The notes under the pieces were generated by a model. The model did not search any database. It saw nothing but the letters and a program-made list of their open reading frames with translations, and was not told where the DNA came from. From contig NC_133773.1 of assembly GCF_003597395.2 (NCBI RefSeq), positions 125,448,415 to 125,512,414 on the forward strand: a stretch of 64,000 nucleotides of DNA. The letters run 5' to 3'. Position 1 is the stretch's first letter; each line of letters begins with the position of its first letter. The position numbers and the translations under genes are program-made. Below, piece by piece: positions 21,490-34,765 of this stretch. Origin of the DNA: Chelonoidis abingdonii (taxonomy: Eukaryota > Chordata > Testudines > Testudinidae).

Positions 21490-23165
21490 TATTGTAAGTG
21501 CTGTTCTTTAAGATATGTACATGTATTCCACTCAGGCATGCACACGCCTATCACATTGAAGCTAGAGAACTTTACCTAGCAGTACCTGTAGAAGCAGTGC
21601 TCACGCTCTGTGGTTCTAGCCCCTCCCCAGGCTATTTAAGGGCAGCACTGCCCTGATTCCCTCAGTTCCTTCATACATCAAGAATAGAAACTGATGTAGA
21701 GGAGATGGAGAGTGGGTCATGGAATACAAGCATGTATTCACATTTTGAAGAACAATTACAGAACAGGTAAGTTACTGTCTTTTCTTCTTTATGTGGTTAC
21801 AGACTGGTATTCCACTTAGGACACCCATGAGCAGTACCATAGGAGGTGGGACTCAAAGTCTATTTAAACAATGACTGCAGGACTCCCTTCCTAAAAAGTT
21901 GGCATCTAACCTAGACATAGTGGTAATCGAACAGTGCCTGGTAAAAAGTATGTACAGAAGACCAGGTGGCAGCCCTGAAAATGTCTAATACTAAAACATC
22001 ACTGAGGAATGTTATCACTGTCACTTGGGCTCTCATTGAATGAGCTCATAATCTCTGTGGAGGCATTGTCTGAGCTATTTCATATGCTGATATAATGAAG
22101 TTATCCGCCTGAAAATCATTCTTGCAGAGACCACCTGACCCAAAAGAGCCTAATTCTTTCCAGGTAAAACATCAAGCATCACCTCACAATCAATACTGAT
22201 TGTTCATCTGCACTGGTTTAGGAAAGAACACTGGTAAATCAATCATTTAGTTAAGATGAAACCATGAAACCACATTCAATAAAAACTTTGGATGTGGCCA
22301 TAGATCCACTTTGTCCTTGAAAAACTGTGTGTATGCAGGTTCTGCCATTAAGACCTGTAGCTGGCATCCTCTCCTTGCAGGTGTTATAGCCAACATGATA
22401 CAAGGCAGTGATTAGATGGCCCAGCTCCATCCCATGTACCAGAGGAATCAAGGTGTTGATCAGCACTCCTGTTAGACAATGACGAAGAACCTCTCTGATC
22501 TCTGGAGTGATCTTGGTTCATCTCAGAGGTCCTTTTATTTAGAGGACCAGAGGAAGGAGAATGATCCCCTTTCCTCGTAGGGGAATCATCAGACTTCAAA
22601 CTGGAACAACATCTCATGTCAGCTCGAAGACGACTGTGGAACTGGTTGATCAGTGGAGGTCCCCAGAGCCAAAGCAGGCCTCATGGCCTGTTCCAAAAGA
22701 TGTGGCTTTAAATACATGTCTCTTGCCACTAGTGCTCTCTTTCTGAATGTTTTACTGATGGAACTTTTTTCTTTAATGTGCCCTTCTCCCAGCACAACCA
22801 CCACCATATGGGGCGGGGGGCACTATTGGAGATAACCTCCCCACATGGCACACAATGGTTAAACAAATGGTGAGGACATCTAACCTAATTAAATGCCAAA
22901 AACTAAACAAGGGGTACTACTAAACTAAAATATATACAATGAAATCTAATAAGACTGAGAATGTGGAAGTGTGAGGTAAATCACCACTCACAATGCTCCA
23001 ACTCTAGCCACGGGCAGTGAGAAGAAACTGGGGGGTGGGATCCAGAGCATTGGTGCCCTTAAATAGCCAGGTGAGGGGCTAGAGCCACAGAGGGCGAGTG
23101 CCACCCCTGTGGGTACTGGTTGGCAGATTTCTCCAGCTTCGGTACTCTGGGCAGAGGCATTTTTT
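21490..23165 (-). mobile_element. Second DIRS-like element, internally deleted relic
   Basis: A decayed gag-like segment lies at 22619-22807 on the minus strand. It matches the 8957-9268 gag (LGEGHIKEK..., RDMYLKPHLLEQAMRPALALG versus LGEAHRKDH..., HAVYLKDLLIEAALRLALQ). The left part carries DIRS-end-like phrases around 21730-21840. RT, RNase H and most recombinase are not recognisable, so the element appears deleted internally and old. Boundaries are approximate. Confidence 0.55.
22619..22807 (-). pseudogene. DIRS gag-like fragment
   Basis: This open minus-strand stretch of about 62 codons aligns in order with the gag-like segment at 8957-9268: LGEGH, then a K-rich link, then RDMYLKPHLLEQAMRPALALG. 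The zinc-ligand cysteines are lost, so it is non-functional. Confidence 0.55.
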
Positions 23166-24454
23166 TAATGCAACCATTAAAAACAAACAAACAAACAAAA
23201 AAACGCTTATTTTTCCCCACCTTTAACATATTCAGATATTACGGTGTTGCTATGGTATAAAAACTTACATAGACAAAAACTTTGTCCAAGCCTTGGGGAG
23301 CATTCACCCAAAGAAAGAAGCAAGCGTTTATGGGGTAGAAGGAAGCCAGTAATTTGTCCATCCAGATATACACCAAATTAAAAGGAAGTGTAAGGTATGC
23401 CTTTAAAGATGTACAAGAAGTAGGAAGAAAAGGGCAGACCACCACATAATGTAAACATGCATTAGACGTGCATGAATGGAGGCAAAAAGTTCCACCCCTT
23501 CGGTATACCTGGACTGCAGGCAAGTCGCTAACAGCCTATAAAATGCAGGCCTCCTTATGTCCTCTCAGCCTAGTAATGAAGCACGACGCAGAAAGACCTC
23601 AGTGATAACCATAGACTGGGGTGGCCAAAAAGACAAGAACAGTAGGCGATGGGGATGATAAACATTTTTATTGCATTCATATTTGGTTATTTCACCTTGT
23701 GTTATATTTTTGAGCAAGGCTTCCTTTCACACTGCAGAAGCAGCATCACACAGAACATTTTCCCACTGCAACTGTTTAGAATAAAGCAATTAGCCCTACA
23801 TATACAGTGGACTAATTGAATATTTTTTCCAATTAACATGTCTGTAGATCTACTGTGAGTAATAGTATCTCAGTAAGTACTGTTTACTTATCTGGCTTTT
23901 GAAATGCCACTGATGCATCAGTTCAAATGTTTATATATCTTCAAAGCAATGCAAATAATCAGCTGGTATTTTCAATGTAATTCAATGAATTTTTAATTAT
24001 TGCTTTTAAACCTAAAAAGCAATGTATAGATTTACATAATGCACTTCTTTTGCATTCTTCAACTATAATTACCCAAACTGTAAATTCAAGAGCACAGAAG
24101 GAAATAAAAAAAATCAAAATTACTCTATAAGAATAATCACATAAATCTATTTGTAATATACAAATAGCCAATCAAATTCAACACTGTAAAAAAATAATTT
24201 TCAGAGAGTTATTGTGACATCCATGTTTTAGTTTAGACTACAACTTGCAAAAAATGTAAACCCTCCACAACTGCCAGTGTGGAGTCCTGCTACAAAAATA
24301 TTAATGCATCTGGTAGCGGAAGCCCTCCCTAACAATTGTTAAAGAAGAAAAGGTAACCTCATGAGACGAGCTCGAAATAATTGATTTTATTATCTCATAG
24401 GTCAAAAATTTATTTTAAAATTTAACTAAATTTTGATACTATCCCACAGAGTTC
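23166..24454. other. AT-rich intron, nothing recognised
   Basis: A short (AAAC)n tract lies near 23178-23202. Otherwise no repeat termini, RNA or coding signal is seen. Confidence 0.45.
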
Positions 24455-24690
24455 AGTTATTTTATTATCATTATTATTTGTATTATCATAGTGCTTAGGA
24501 GCCCCAATAGTAGACTGGGACACTATTATGCTAGGTACTGTACAACCAGAACAATCTTTGAGCTTACAATCTTCATATGAGAAAAGAGAACAGAAGGATA
24601 CAGCCAGATTGATGGGAGAGTACAAGGAAACAATATTGGCCAGCATGACAGTTAGTGGTCTCAGCACACCAGTAGCCTAACCATTGTCAA
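24455..24690 (+). repeat. Ancient amniote interspersed repeat
   Basis: The phrases ATAGTGCTTAGGAGCCCCAA and GCTAGGTACTGTACAA followed by AGCTTACAATCTTCATA belong to a widely dispersed amniote repeat, probably the 3' part of an old CR1/L3-type LINE or related SINE. The family name is uncertain. Confidence 0.45.
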
Positions 24691-24879
24691 CCTTTTTGTA
24701 GTCATCATGCAGAGGAGCATTAAGGAGGAATTTGAAGGAGGATAATGAGCTAGTTTTTCAAAAGGGGCCAAGCTCAGGGTGGAATGGGCAAAAGAGTTTG
24801 TGCAAACTAGGGCACACTCCCCTCCAAAACTTGGATTAGAATGCTAGACTCCTGAGTCTCCCCATTCCTCTGCTGTCAG

Positions 24880-25316
24880 CAAGCATCTGTGAAATCTACA
24901 ATTAGGGACTGAAATGTGGGCAGCTGTGCCTAGTAGCTTGAGCAGGAGACAGAAATCAGGAATCTGAGCCAAGAGTCACAGCCAAAGTCAAAGGTCAGGA
25001 ATCAGAGCCAACCGGAACCAAGTTACCTAGAGTGAGGCAGTGCTTGGGCCCAAGGCAGGAGCAGAGCTGATCGACAGAAGGACCAGGACTGGTATGGTAC
25101 AATGCAGGACTGGAACAGGAGCTAATGCAGCAACAAGTGAATGACTGGAGTATCAAGTACTCTCTTGCTGCTGGTTTTAAGAGCAGGTCTGCTGATCCAC
25201 TCAGCCAGTTTGACCTATCAGGAGGCTCAGTATGGGTCCAGGTGTGCTCATCAGATTACCTAAGGGTTAAACTGGCAGGTAAACAGGTTGGCTGCGGGTC
25301 CTTACTCCTGACACAA
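24880..25316 (+). repeat. Possible LTR or other repeat, unclassified
   Basis: A G/A-rich segment with 'gtcaggaatcagagcca'-type near-repeats ends in CTCCTGACACA, which resembles an LTR 3' end. No 5' boundary or duplication was found. Confidence 0.25.
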
Positions 25317-27733
25317 TGACAGAGTATCCCATTCCCCTGTAGTGCTGGTCCATATAGAACATGATAACCTACTACTCTTTTAACTCAAGTGAAAGAGGTC
25401 TGTGCGATGGAACTCAAGATTTCAACACTGCAAAAGAACAATTTGCATGTCAATATAATGCCAAACAATAAGATTTCTATTTTTTCCATCTGCTTTTTTT
25501 TAAAAACTTAGGAAAGTATACAAAAAAAGTAAGGTTGAAAAGTTAAGCACTCAGAAGTCAGGAAATGCCAGAATTAAAGTTGATCACGCAACCTTACTTT
25601 GGCCCCCTTTTACATATGCATTATGATATAGTCTTTAATTATATCTTCACTTAATATTTTTTCCCACAGGATCCCTGCCACATTCAAAAGCACGAGATGG
25701 ACCTTTTCCAAGGATAAACTAGGGTTGTGTAGTAAATGAGGCCGTTGTGCATAGCACCCCTGCTTTATCTGTTGAAGCTGAAAGGTGTATGGTTAATGAG
25801 TAAGGGGACTGAGGTATGAAGGACAGTCTCACAGTTAAAGCAGTTGAATGTTGCCCTGGAAAATTGGATTCTATCCTGGCCTTTGCTACAAGATTCCTAT
25901 TTGATGCTAGGCAAGTCACTTAAACGAACATGTTCACAGGTGGTCACAAATTGTGTTCTCATTTTCCGGGTATCTGACTTGGACCCTGGGGCAGAGTGCA
26001 TTGATTGAAATCACTGATTTTAACTTTGGTTTAAATCATCAATTTTAATCTTGCTTTGCATATTTACTTTTTATTTAGTTCACTAAAGAAACATTCATTA
26101 TCACTGCTTGGTATAACCAAACATTTTGGTTTGCAGCTAAATATAGCCTTTATAAGTTTGATACTGTTTTTGCAGGAAGATACACTATATTGATACACAT
26201 TTATTTAACCTATTATAGCTTAATTTAGATTTCAGATAATAAAAAAAATGCAAAAAGGTAAGTTAAGAAATGTCATTCACCATTTTCTGTTTACTGGAGG
26301 ATTATTTTTTTACTCGTGATTTATGTCAAAATTCTTTTGGGTGGAAACTGGAACTCAACTAAAAATGCACAGAGAACATTTTAAAACTGTTTTTATTAGT
26401 TAAATAATATGATCTTAAATGTGCTGCATACCTAAAGGAAAAATATCAAAACTTGTGCATTTTAAACTAACAGATGTATTAAACACAGGACGTTATCTCT
26501 AGTTAGTGAACTGAATTGATTGTTTCTGGCCACCACGTCCTTCAAGTTTTTAGAAGAGATAGATCTTATCCCCTGACACCCTAACTTTTATTCAGAGACT
26601 GGAAGAGAAAAAAGGCTTTTCCTAATTTTTCAACTCCCAATAGGTTTCTCAACTGAATAAAGTGAAATTAAAAAAAAAAAATTCTCTTTCTACCTGCAGA
26701 AAAGGCTACTGCTGTCAAATGTTGGTTTAGCACTTCAACAAACTATGGTTCCAGGTACTTAGCTAGAGACTGCTCCACTTCAGTGGTTTGATTTTCTTTA
26801 AAATTTTAGCAGCAAACACATATTGATTGATTTTATTTTTTGTTTAAATGATTTTCATAGATTTTAGCAAGTTTAGGTCTTAAAAGAAGTTGTCATAATT
26901 TCAAATAGGCTTTTTTTTTAAAAAAATACTTTATTAATTAGAATATTCTGATTTTTTTAAATCAATTTATCAGTCCTGCCCTGGTGTGTGATTTCCAGGC
27001 ATGCAGAACACATACAACTGCAACTGAAGTCAAAGGGAGCTGTGCTTTGAACATATAAAGTGCTATATAACTACGTACCCTAAAAAAATCAGGTCCTAGA
27101 TGTCTCAAATCGAGCACACAAAATTAATGGATATTTTTTAACCTTAAGTACTGCTAAGTACCCAACGCTCACTAGCTTCCGAGATCAGATGCATCCACAT
27201 TGAAATGGCCATAGATGACCTTTGTAAATATTGTTTTTATGGTTGATCATTAAAAAACAAAGAATCAAGAATTTCAAAGTTACAATTCACACTCCAGTCA
27301 TAATTTGACCTCCTGGCATGTACTTAGACAAAAATTGGTAAAGCACTTTGAACATGGATAGCAATATTTAAATACATGTTCACATTCTTTTGCCAAGAGT
27401 GACATTTGTGCTTGCAACATCTGAAACTTTAAATGCTTTACAAAACAAAAAACATTCATTGGCATCTCAGGCCTAGCTTTTAAAGTATATTAGTTATTTC
27501 ACTACTCTAATAATGAAAGAAATATTTAAATAGTCAGAGATTGCTTTTCACCTTCTTGCGACTGGTACTTGGAAATGAATTATCCTGAATTGAAAAAAGA
27601 CTCTCAGTTGAAGACTCAACTCTAGGATGTGCTCCCTTTAGAGGACTTCCAGACCCAAAATATGACTGGCTTCAAACCACCATGTAAAATATCAATTTAG
27701 CTTTATTTTTTTTTTAATTGATTTCTTTTGACT
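25317..27733. other. AT-rich intron with weak ancient repeats
   Basis: A MIR/CORE-SINE-like phrase (GATGCTAGGCAAGTCACTTAA) lies near 25900-25925. The segment of about 25990-26980 starts with 'aaatcactgattttaac' and ends with 'tttttttaaatcaatttatcag', which could be the inverted ends of an AT-rich element. No coding sequence is seen. Confidence 0.4.
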
Positions 27734-28034
27734 AAGGGTATGTCTTCATTACCAACCGGATCAGTGGGCAGCGACTGATCCAGCGGGGATCGATTTATCG
27801 CATCTAGACTAGATGCGATAAATCGATGCCGAGCGCTCTCCCGTCGACTCCTGTACTCTAGCTCAGTGACAGGCACAGGCAGAGTCGACGGGGGAGCAGC
27901 AGCAGTTGACTCACCATAGTGAAGACACTGTGGTGAGTAGATCTAAATACGTCGACTTCAGCTACGTTATGCACATAGCTGAAGTTGCGTAACTTAGATC
28001 GATTTCTGCCCCCCCCCCCCATGTAGACCAGGCC
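27734..28034. mobile_element. hAT-type MITE with large internal hairpins
   Basis: The left end is AGGGTATGTCTTCATTACC and the right end is CATGTAGACCAGGCC. The inside holds long palindromes around ATCGATTTATCGCATCTAGA and CGTCGACTTCAGCTACGTTA. It is non-coding and of a type common in turtles. Confidence 0.7.
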
Positions 28035-28191
28035 AAACGGTCAACATTGTTTTTTATCATCTCTGTAGATACCAGTTGTAATTTGTCAGTGCAGAGTGGT
28101 TTCTGTAAGTAATGTGTTAATATAGTAATTATCTAGCTGCCATGATAGTCTCTCTAGGAATCAAGAAAAGAATTTAGCTTAAACAAACACT

Positions 28192-28407
28192 AAGGCTTTA
28201 TCTACACTACACAGCTTCAGTGACACAGACGTGTTTCTAAAAGTCAGGCAGTGCCAACAAAATACTTCCATCCCCTACTGTAAGCACTACGGCCGACTTT
28301 ACACTGCTACTTGCCCAGGCAAAACTTTTGTCTTTAGGAGGGGCTTTTTTAAGCACTTGCGAATGACAAAAGTTTAGTCATTCAATTGGCAGTGTAGACA
28401 AAGCCTA
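28192..28407. mobile_element. hAT-type MITE
   Basis: The left end AAGGCTTTATCTACACTAC mirrors the right end GCAGTGTAGACAAAGCCTA. It is about 216 bp and has no coding capacity. Target duplication not resolved. Confidence 0.7.
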
Positions 28408-28526
28408 ATACTTTGAACTTACATAATGCCTTCCATCCAAGGGTTAAGAACTGCTCTACAAACATTAATTAATCTCACACCACTTTTGTTAGGAATCAGT
28501 GGCAGAAAACAGAATCCAGGCTATCT

Positions 28527-30426
28527 TAGGCCAGGTCTACACTACGCCTTTAAATCGGTTTAATGGCCGATAAATCGATTTAAGGCTGTACCCGTTCACA
28601 CGATGTTGTCATTTATATCGCTATAAAGGGCTCTTTAAATCGATTTCTGTACTCCACCCCGACGAGAGGAGTAGCGCTAAATTCGATATTAACAACTCAG
28701 ATTACGGTTAGTGTGGACGGAAATCGACATTATTGGCCTCCGAGAGGTATCCCACAGTGCACCACTGACCGCTCTGGTCCGCAATCTGAACTCGGATGCA
28801 GCGGGCATGTAAACAGGAAAAGCCCCGCTAACTTTTGAATTACATTTCCTGCTTTCCCAGCGTCGAGCTCTGATCATCACGGGTGGTGATGCAGTCTCAA
28901 ATGCAAAAATAGCTCCAGCATGGACCATACGGGAGATACTAGATCTGATCGCTGTATGGGGAGAAAAATAAATCAGGCTCCCGTTACAGAAAGGAAATGC
29001 CAAAGCTATTGAAAAATATAACTCCAGGATTAACACAGCGCTGCGCTGACAAGCGTTAAACGGGAAGCCAAGATAATGGAATAGCTTCATGGAGGGAAGG
29101 GAGTGGGTACTGAGGACTCCAGGCTATCCCACTCTCCACAGCAGCTCTGATACAACTATTTGGCATCTTGGCGGAGCGCCAATGTCTGAGCTAACACAGT
29201 GCTGCGCAATGTATCAGGCACATCCATCAGTCCTCATTCCCACTCCCCCCACCCCGTAATGAAGAAAGAGTAAAAAAATCATCTCCTGGAGTAACTTAAA
29301 TGTCACCCTGTGAATGTACTGAAGCTGCGTAGACGCATGCTGCAGCAGTGAAGAGCAGATATTCGCTCTCATCGCTCCCTCCTCCAGGTGGTAGATGGTC
29401 AGCAGGAGTGCATCCTGAGGCTGGGCTGGCTGGGGGCGCTCGTGGTAAAATGCGGAAATGACTCCCAATTTTCCCTAGTAAGTAAAGCACGGCTGGTAAC
29501 TGTTTTCATGGTAGTAAACGGGGCTGAACTTCATGCAGCCCCACTCTCCTCTCCTGCTGTAGAGAAGATTCATATTGAACGTCATGGCACGGTCATAGCC
29601 AGAGGCTGCCTGCCCCCTCAATGTTATCTCACTAAACATTAGTTCTCGTTGATTCTTGTGCACTGCATTCTTATCATACATCATGGCACACAATGGGGGG
29701 GCACACTGCCACGGTTAGCCCAGGAAGGGTTTGAAGGTGGGAAGCAACGGTGCATACATAGTCGGTATGTTGCAGGGCAACCTGAGAATACTGACATGGA
29801 GCACTGTTGCTGATACTAAACTGCTGTCTTAATTACACTTGACCCTATTGCAAGATGAGCTCATTTTTATAACCATAGAGGGAGGGATTGACTCAGTCCC
29901 AAGTGAGTCAATCCCAATTTGGTTTCAAAAATTTTCAGCCAGGGCACTCAGTCCATCTGTCCTATTCTACTGTGAAGAACCAGTGGTGAGACTGTAAATA
30001 TCACAATTACACATCGTTGCTGACGACGGTCGTAGTCCTACTGAAACGATCTGCAACAGGAGGGGAGAGGAGTAGATACTGCTTTCAGTGCTGCAGCATC
30101 GCGTCCACGCAGCATTCAGTACACACAGGGACATTTTAAGTACTCAAGGAATGATTCTTTACTTTTCTTTCACGGGTGGGGGGCAAGAGACTGATGAGCT
30201 GTTCCGTGAACCACACACCAGACACTGTGTTTTAAGCTACAGCATTGGGCGCTCCGCCAAGAATACAATAGTGTCAGAGACGCTGAGGACTTGGGATAGC
30301 GAAGTCCTCAGAGACTATCGAATTAACATGCCTAGTGTGGACACTCACAGTCGACTTAATAATATCAGTTTTATTAGACCGATTATAGCTAATTCGATAT
30401 TATCCCGCAGTGTAGACGTAGCCTTA
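28527..30426. mobile_element. Long hAT-type non-autonomous element (about 1.9 kb)
   Basis: The left end TAGGCCAGGTCTACACTACG and the right end GCAGTGTAGACGTAGCCTTA form an imperfect 20-bp inverted pair. A second family member is present in inverse orientation at about 50216-51864, and a fragment occurs at about 55895-56228. They share blocks such as 'acctctgtactcc...gacg', 'cacagtgcaccactg' and 'gctccagcatggaccatacgg'. The open frames inside are not conserved between copies, so it is treated as non-coding. An 8-bp duplication was not found. Confidence 0.7.
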
Positions 30427-31119
30427 CACCCAGTTCTGTACCTTAAGAAAAGGAATATACTACTTCCATTAGGCCCCACTCTTGAGTTTCCTAAAATATT
30501 AATGTACATCCAATTATCTCCATTATATTACTGTACTGTAATAACTTCTAAGTTAGTGCACTCTGTTTTATTTATTTGGAACTAAAACAGTGTTTAATTC
30601 ATTTAGAGTACGTACAAAAGCGATTGCAGAATGTTACTGAATTTTTTAATTAAATTATATTTTAAATTATTTTTTAAATTAAATTTTGTCATAGGGTTCT
30701 AATGACATCATTAAGTAGGATGACATGGTTGCTATCAAAATAACCACTCACTGAACACCAAGATACCTGCAGAGGAGATTGCCTCACATTTTCAAAAATG
30801 CTAGTGGGTATTATGCATGCATGTTAAGAGCAAAACAGGCCCATTAATTAAATACCCTTTGGAAAACATAAATGGTAATATGATCCCATGCAAAAAAGTA
30901 TAATTTTATGACATTTCTGCATCCCTGTTAAGGGTTAGTAACAATAAAAAGTTACTACCGTAATTTGATAAAAGGTTTCACAAATTGTATTGACATTGGA
31001 ATATTTTTTTCAGCTCAGTAAATGAAACTGCATATGGTGTTTTATTACCTTGAAAACTTTGTATCACCTTACAGAAAGAAACATTTCCTTGTGTACATAT
31101 GGGCTAAATGCAGCTGTTA
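30427..31119. other. AT-rich intron, nothing recognised
   Basis: Low-complexity A/T-rich stretches (30640-30700) without recognisable elements. Confidence 0.45.
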
Positions 31120-31489
31120 CAGTAGTGCAGGGGTTCTCAGACTTCATTGCCTCGCAAACCTCTTCTGACAATAAAAATTACTACACAACATCAGGAGGGG
31201 GGGACCGAAGCCTGAGCCCACCCGAGACCACTGCCCCATGTGGATGTGGGGGGGGGGGAGGCGGGGAGCGGCAAAGCTGAAACCCAAGGGCTTCAACCCC
31301 AGTCGGAGAGCCTGTAACCTGAGTCCCAACACGCGGGGCTGAAATCCTCAGGCTTCAGCCTCGGGTGGTGGGGCTCGGGCTTCGGCCCTTGGCCCTAGCA
31401 AGTCTAAGCCAGCCCTGGAAACCCCATTGAAATGAATTGTGACCCACTTTGGGGTCCCGACCCACAGTTTGAGAATCGCTGCAGCAGTG
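31120..31489. mobile_element. hAT (Charlie-type) MITE with 8-bp duplication
   Basis: The element spans 31128-31481, with ends CAGGGGTTCTCAGAC and GTTTGAGAATCGCTG. The flanks CAGTAGTG (31120-31127) and CAGCAGTG (31482-31489) agree at seven of eight bases. A sister copy in the same orientation is at 36553-36885. Confidence 0.82.
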
Positions 31490-31890
31490 TAAATCCACTG
31501 AATTTAGTTTATACCAGTGTAACCAAGCAAGAATTTGTCTCATAAACCACATTGTCCTTGTTGCTGAACTACAAAATGGTATACAGAAAGTGGTAGAATT
31601 TTTGAATCAGAAGTAAAATTTGCAAGTTCTCTGACAGCATACATTCTTGTTTACATTTGTTATCAACCTGCTATGAGATTCAAGGCACAACAGAGCACAA
31701 AAAGAGACAGAATCTGGGTTGCAATTGTCCTTGGGCTGTACCTGTCTCCTACAAACATTACATTTCCTCACACAGCTATTTTTGCATTTTCACTGTAGTT
31801 TTCCAGCTGTCTACATTTCCAATGTAGCTTTCCTGCCATTTCTCAAACACTCTAACGGGGGGTGGAGAGGAGAGGGGGAAATCATGCATG
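31490..31890. other. Intron, nothing recognised
   Basis: Roughly 400 bases without repeat termini or coding signal. Confidence 0.4.
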
Positions 31891-32084
31891 TACACCGCTA
31901 CCTCGATATAACGCCACCCGATATAACACTAATTTGGATATAATGCGGTAAAGCAGTGATTCGGGGGGAGAGGGGGCTGCGCACTCCGGTGGCTCAAAGC
32001 AAGTTCAATATAACATGGTTTCACCTATAAAGTGGTAAGATTTTTTGGCTCCCAAGGACAGCGTTATATTGAGGCAGAGGTGTA
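31891..32084. mobile_element. Tc1/mariner MITE, inverted sister of 20550-20709
   Basis: The ends are CACCGCTACCTCGATATAAC and GTTATATTGAGGCAGAGGTG, with TA on both sides (31891-31892, 32083-32084). It shares the 'tttggctccca' phrase with the 20.5-kb copy in opposite orientation. Confidence 0.82.
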
Positions 32085-33039
32085 CTTGACTTATTTCATG
32101 CATCTGCTCCTGTTAACTAATGACAATTAAAAAAAGAGCAAATAGAAACAGGAGATATATTCAGAAATTTAATTTAAGAAATAGCTCCAGTGGCCCAGGA
32201 GGGAGTATGTGAAAATTAGGTCTATAGTGCTGAGTATTAAGTTCATCTTGAAAGTCTGTTACCCATGCAACCTTACAACTGATTGTCTGTCTGTAGGGGG
32301 AAGAGAAGAGGAGAGGGGAAACTGTTGAGATAAAGTGTTCCAAGGTTGGTATTTTCCTCCCCTACTCCAGGTTATAGACAACTTTTTCTATCCAAGAACT
32401 GGACAGGACTCTAAAGTACATCAATGCAGAACTGCCTCTGTTGAGAAACAGGCAGCACTCCTTTCCCAAAGTATGCCTCCACAGAGCTCTCAAAAATCAA
32501 AATTTTTTTGGTCAGTGCTGAAGTGTGCGATATTTACAGCCAAATGACACAACTGAAAGAAACGGTGATAGGAAAAACACCAGTAGACCCTCAGCAAAAA
32601 TTATTTGATTGGGCATCAACAGAGTGCTTGGCAGGTGTGAGTGTGTGTGTGTATATATATATGTATTCTTGCTCTAAATTTGCATGCTTTAACTTGGTTC
32701 TTGTGAAAGATACTGGTACAGCAAAGACAGCAGCTTTTCCACACTGCACTGCCAATATACCAATTCTATTCTGTAGGGACAATTTGCAGGAGAGAGAATT
32801 CCTTTAGTTTCCACACTTATTAAATCTTTGGCCTCTTTTCTGAGAATGACAACAATGGTGCCACTAACAGAGGCATTTTTTGTTTTGTGAACAGTGCTTC
32901 ATTGGGAACTGGATTGAGATAGTATTTTTAAGTAAGAATGTTCACTAATATCTCATGATTAGCAAAACACACTGCTTATATCTGTATCAGAAGGAATTGC
33001 TTTGCCAAAATATAGTTAAGTGGTGCAGGTATACCTCAA
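32085..33039. other. Intron, nothing recognised; short TG/TA microsatellite
   Basis: A (TG)n(TA)n tract lies near 32637-32663. Nothing else was recognised. Confidence 0.45.
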
Positions 33040-33335
33040 GAATTAGTAGAAGTTAGTTAGGTTTCTCCTCAAGAGCAGGCATGAGGAAGGCAATCTTTCC
33101 CTGAGGACCTTATCTGAGTGTGTGATCAAAGCGCAAAAGGAAATGTATATGTGCTCTGTAGATTCTGAGAAGCCATTTGATAAAATCCAATACAAAAGGT
33201 TGATGATACATATTCTTGAAGAATACTGACTTTCAAGAAACAAAATTAATAAAAAGCCTATACTGGAGATAGAAAGCAGCAACCTGAATGAACTATGTAC
33301 TATCAGAATATGGCAGCATTGAGAAAGGTGTATAC

Positions 33336-34619
33336 CAAGTGTAAGCAGAGTCAGGATGAGCTGTACCCTGACATCTGGTGGTGAATTATGGGAAGTGTGG
33401 AAAGAATGTCTGAAATGCAAAATCTCAAATATTTGCATAGGCACGCCTGCCCCATCCCAGACTGCCGAGCTGTGGGCTGCTTTTGTGACAGAAATGACTC
33501 AACCTCAGTTGGGTGGTACTTGCTAGACAAGGGGACATGGGTTCCAAAACCCTGTGAATAAGAGAGAGATTGGGGATAGGTATTTGTGCCTGGTGGTGCA
33601 GGCTCCTTGTGGAGCTAAGAAGCACCAGTTGCACCCCCGTCCTCTCTCCACTGTGGATGTCAGAGTTGATTTTTTATTCGCCTTAAGACTCTAGATACAG
33701 GTTGCTGAGCTAACTCACTTGGGCTAATGGTGCATCTACCAGTGGGCTCCCCTACTATGTTGCTGAGATCACTAAGAGCTGAAATCACAAAAGCGCTGAA
33801 ACTATCTGAGCTGGGAGCACTGAGTACTGTGCTAACTAGTGGGGGAGCTGAAGCTATACTGCGCGAGAACAGAGCAGCTGGCGAGTGGAGCAGTTATGGG
33901 GGACGTTCTGGAGCAGCCAGACAGGACAGCGTGGTGGAGTGGAGCGGCTGCAGAGCGGAGTAGCTGATGGGCATGTGGAGCAGCCCACAGAGCAAGCGGA
34001 GCCGAGCAGTTTGCAGGGAAAACGTGGAGCAGCTCACGAGGCAGCCTGTTGGTGAGTCGCGAGCAGTTTGTGAGGACACCGGAGGAGCAGAGTGGAGGCG
34101 GCACTGGTAAGGGCGGAGCAGTTCGTGGGGAGAAGTGGAAGCAGAACCACGAAGAGGCAGGCAGTTGGCCCTGGCACCACGTAAGGTGCCCCTTTCACCC
34201 AGGCTGGGGGGACGGGACTTCTACAAATAGACTCTTTGATTCTGGGGTGGCATTGACCAGAGACTTTGGGTTGTTGACTTTGAGTGATTGGACTTAAGAC
34301 CCTAAGGGGGAAAGACATTGCCAAAATGTACTTGGGGGTGGTTATGGTTTGTGTTAACTCTGTTTGTGGTGCTTCTCCAAATGGATGCGCATTAATTCCT
34401 TCTTTATTAAAAAGATTTCGCTACACACTCAGACTCCGTGCTTGCGAGAGGGAAGTATGGGCCTCCTAGAGGAGCCCAGGAGGGTATGGTATGTAAGTGT
34501 CCCAGGTCACTGGGTGGGGGCTCGAGCCGGTTATGCCTTGTGTTATTGAAATGGAACCCCTGGATACTGAACCTGGCCCTTGTTGCTGTCAACTCAGAGG
34601 GGCAGAAGGGTTACACAAG
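33336..34619 (+). mobile_element. Solo ERV LTR inside a LINE, with 4-bp duplication
   Basis: The LTR spans 33340-34615 (1276 bp). It starts TGTAAGCAGAGTC, ends GAAGGGTTACA, and is flanked by CAAG (33336-33339 and 34616-34619). The LINE reading breaks exactly at this insertion and resumes after it. A polyadenylation-type TTTATTAAAAAG lies near 34400. A fragment of the same LTR family lies in opposite orientation at about 59300-59696. No viral genes are present. Confidence 0.82.
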
Positions 34620-34765
34620 GTTGCATTCTATCTCTGCAGTTATTTAACATATGTAGATGTTATAATGAGGGAAAGTTTAGAAGACACCCAACCAGGACAT
34701 ACAGATCAATGACATAGACATCAATAATATAAGATACATCAATGACCTAGTTTGCATTGCTTAGA

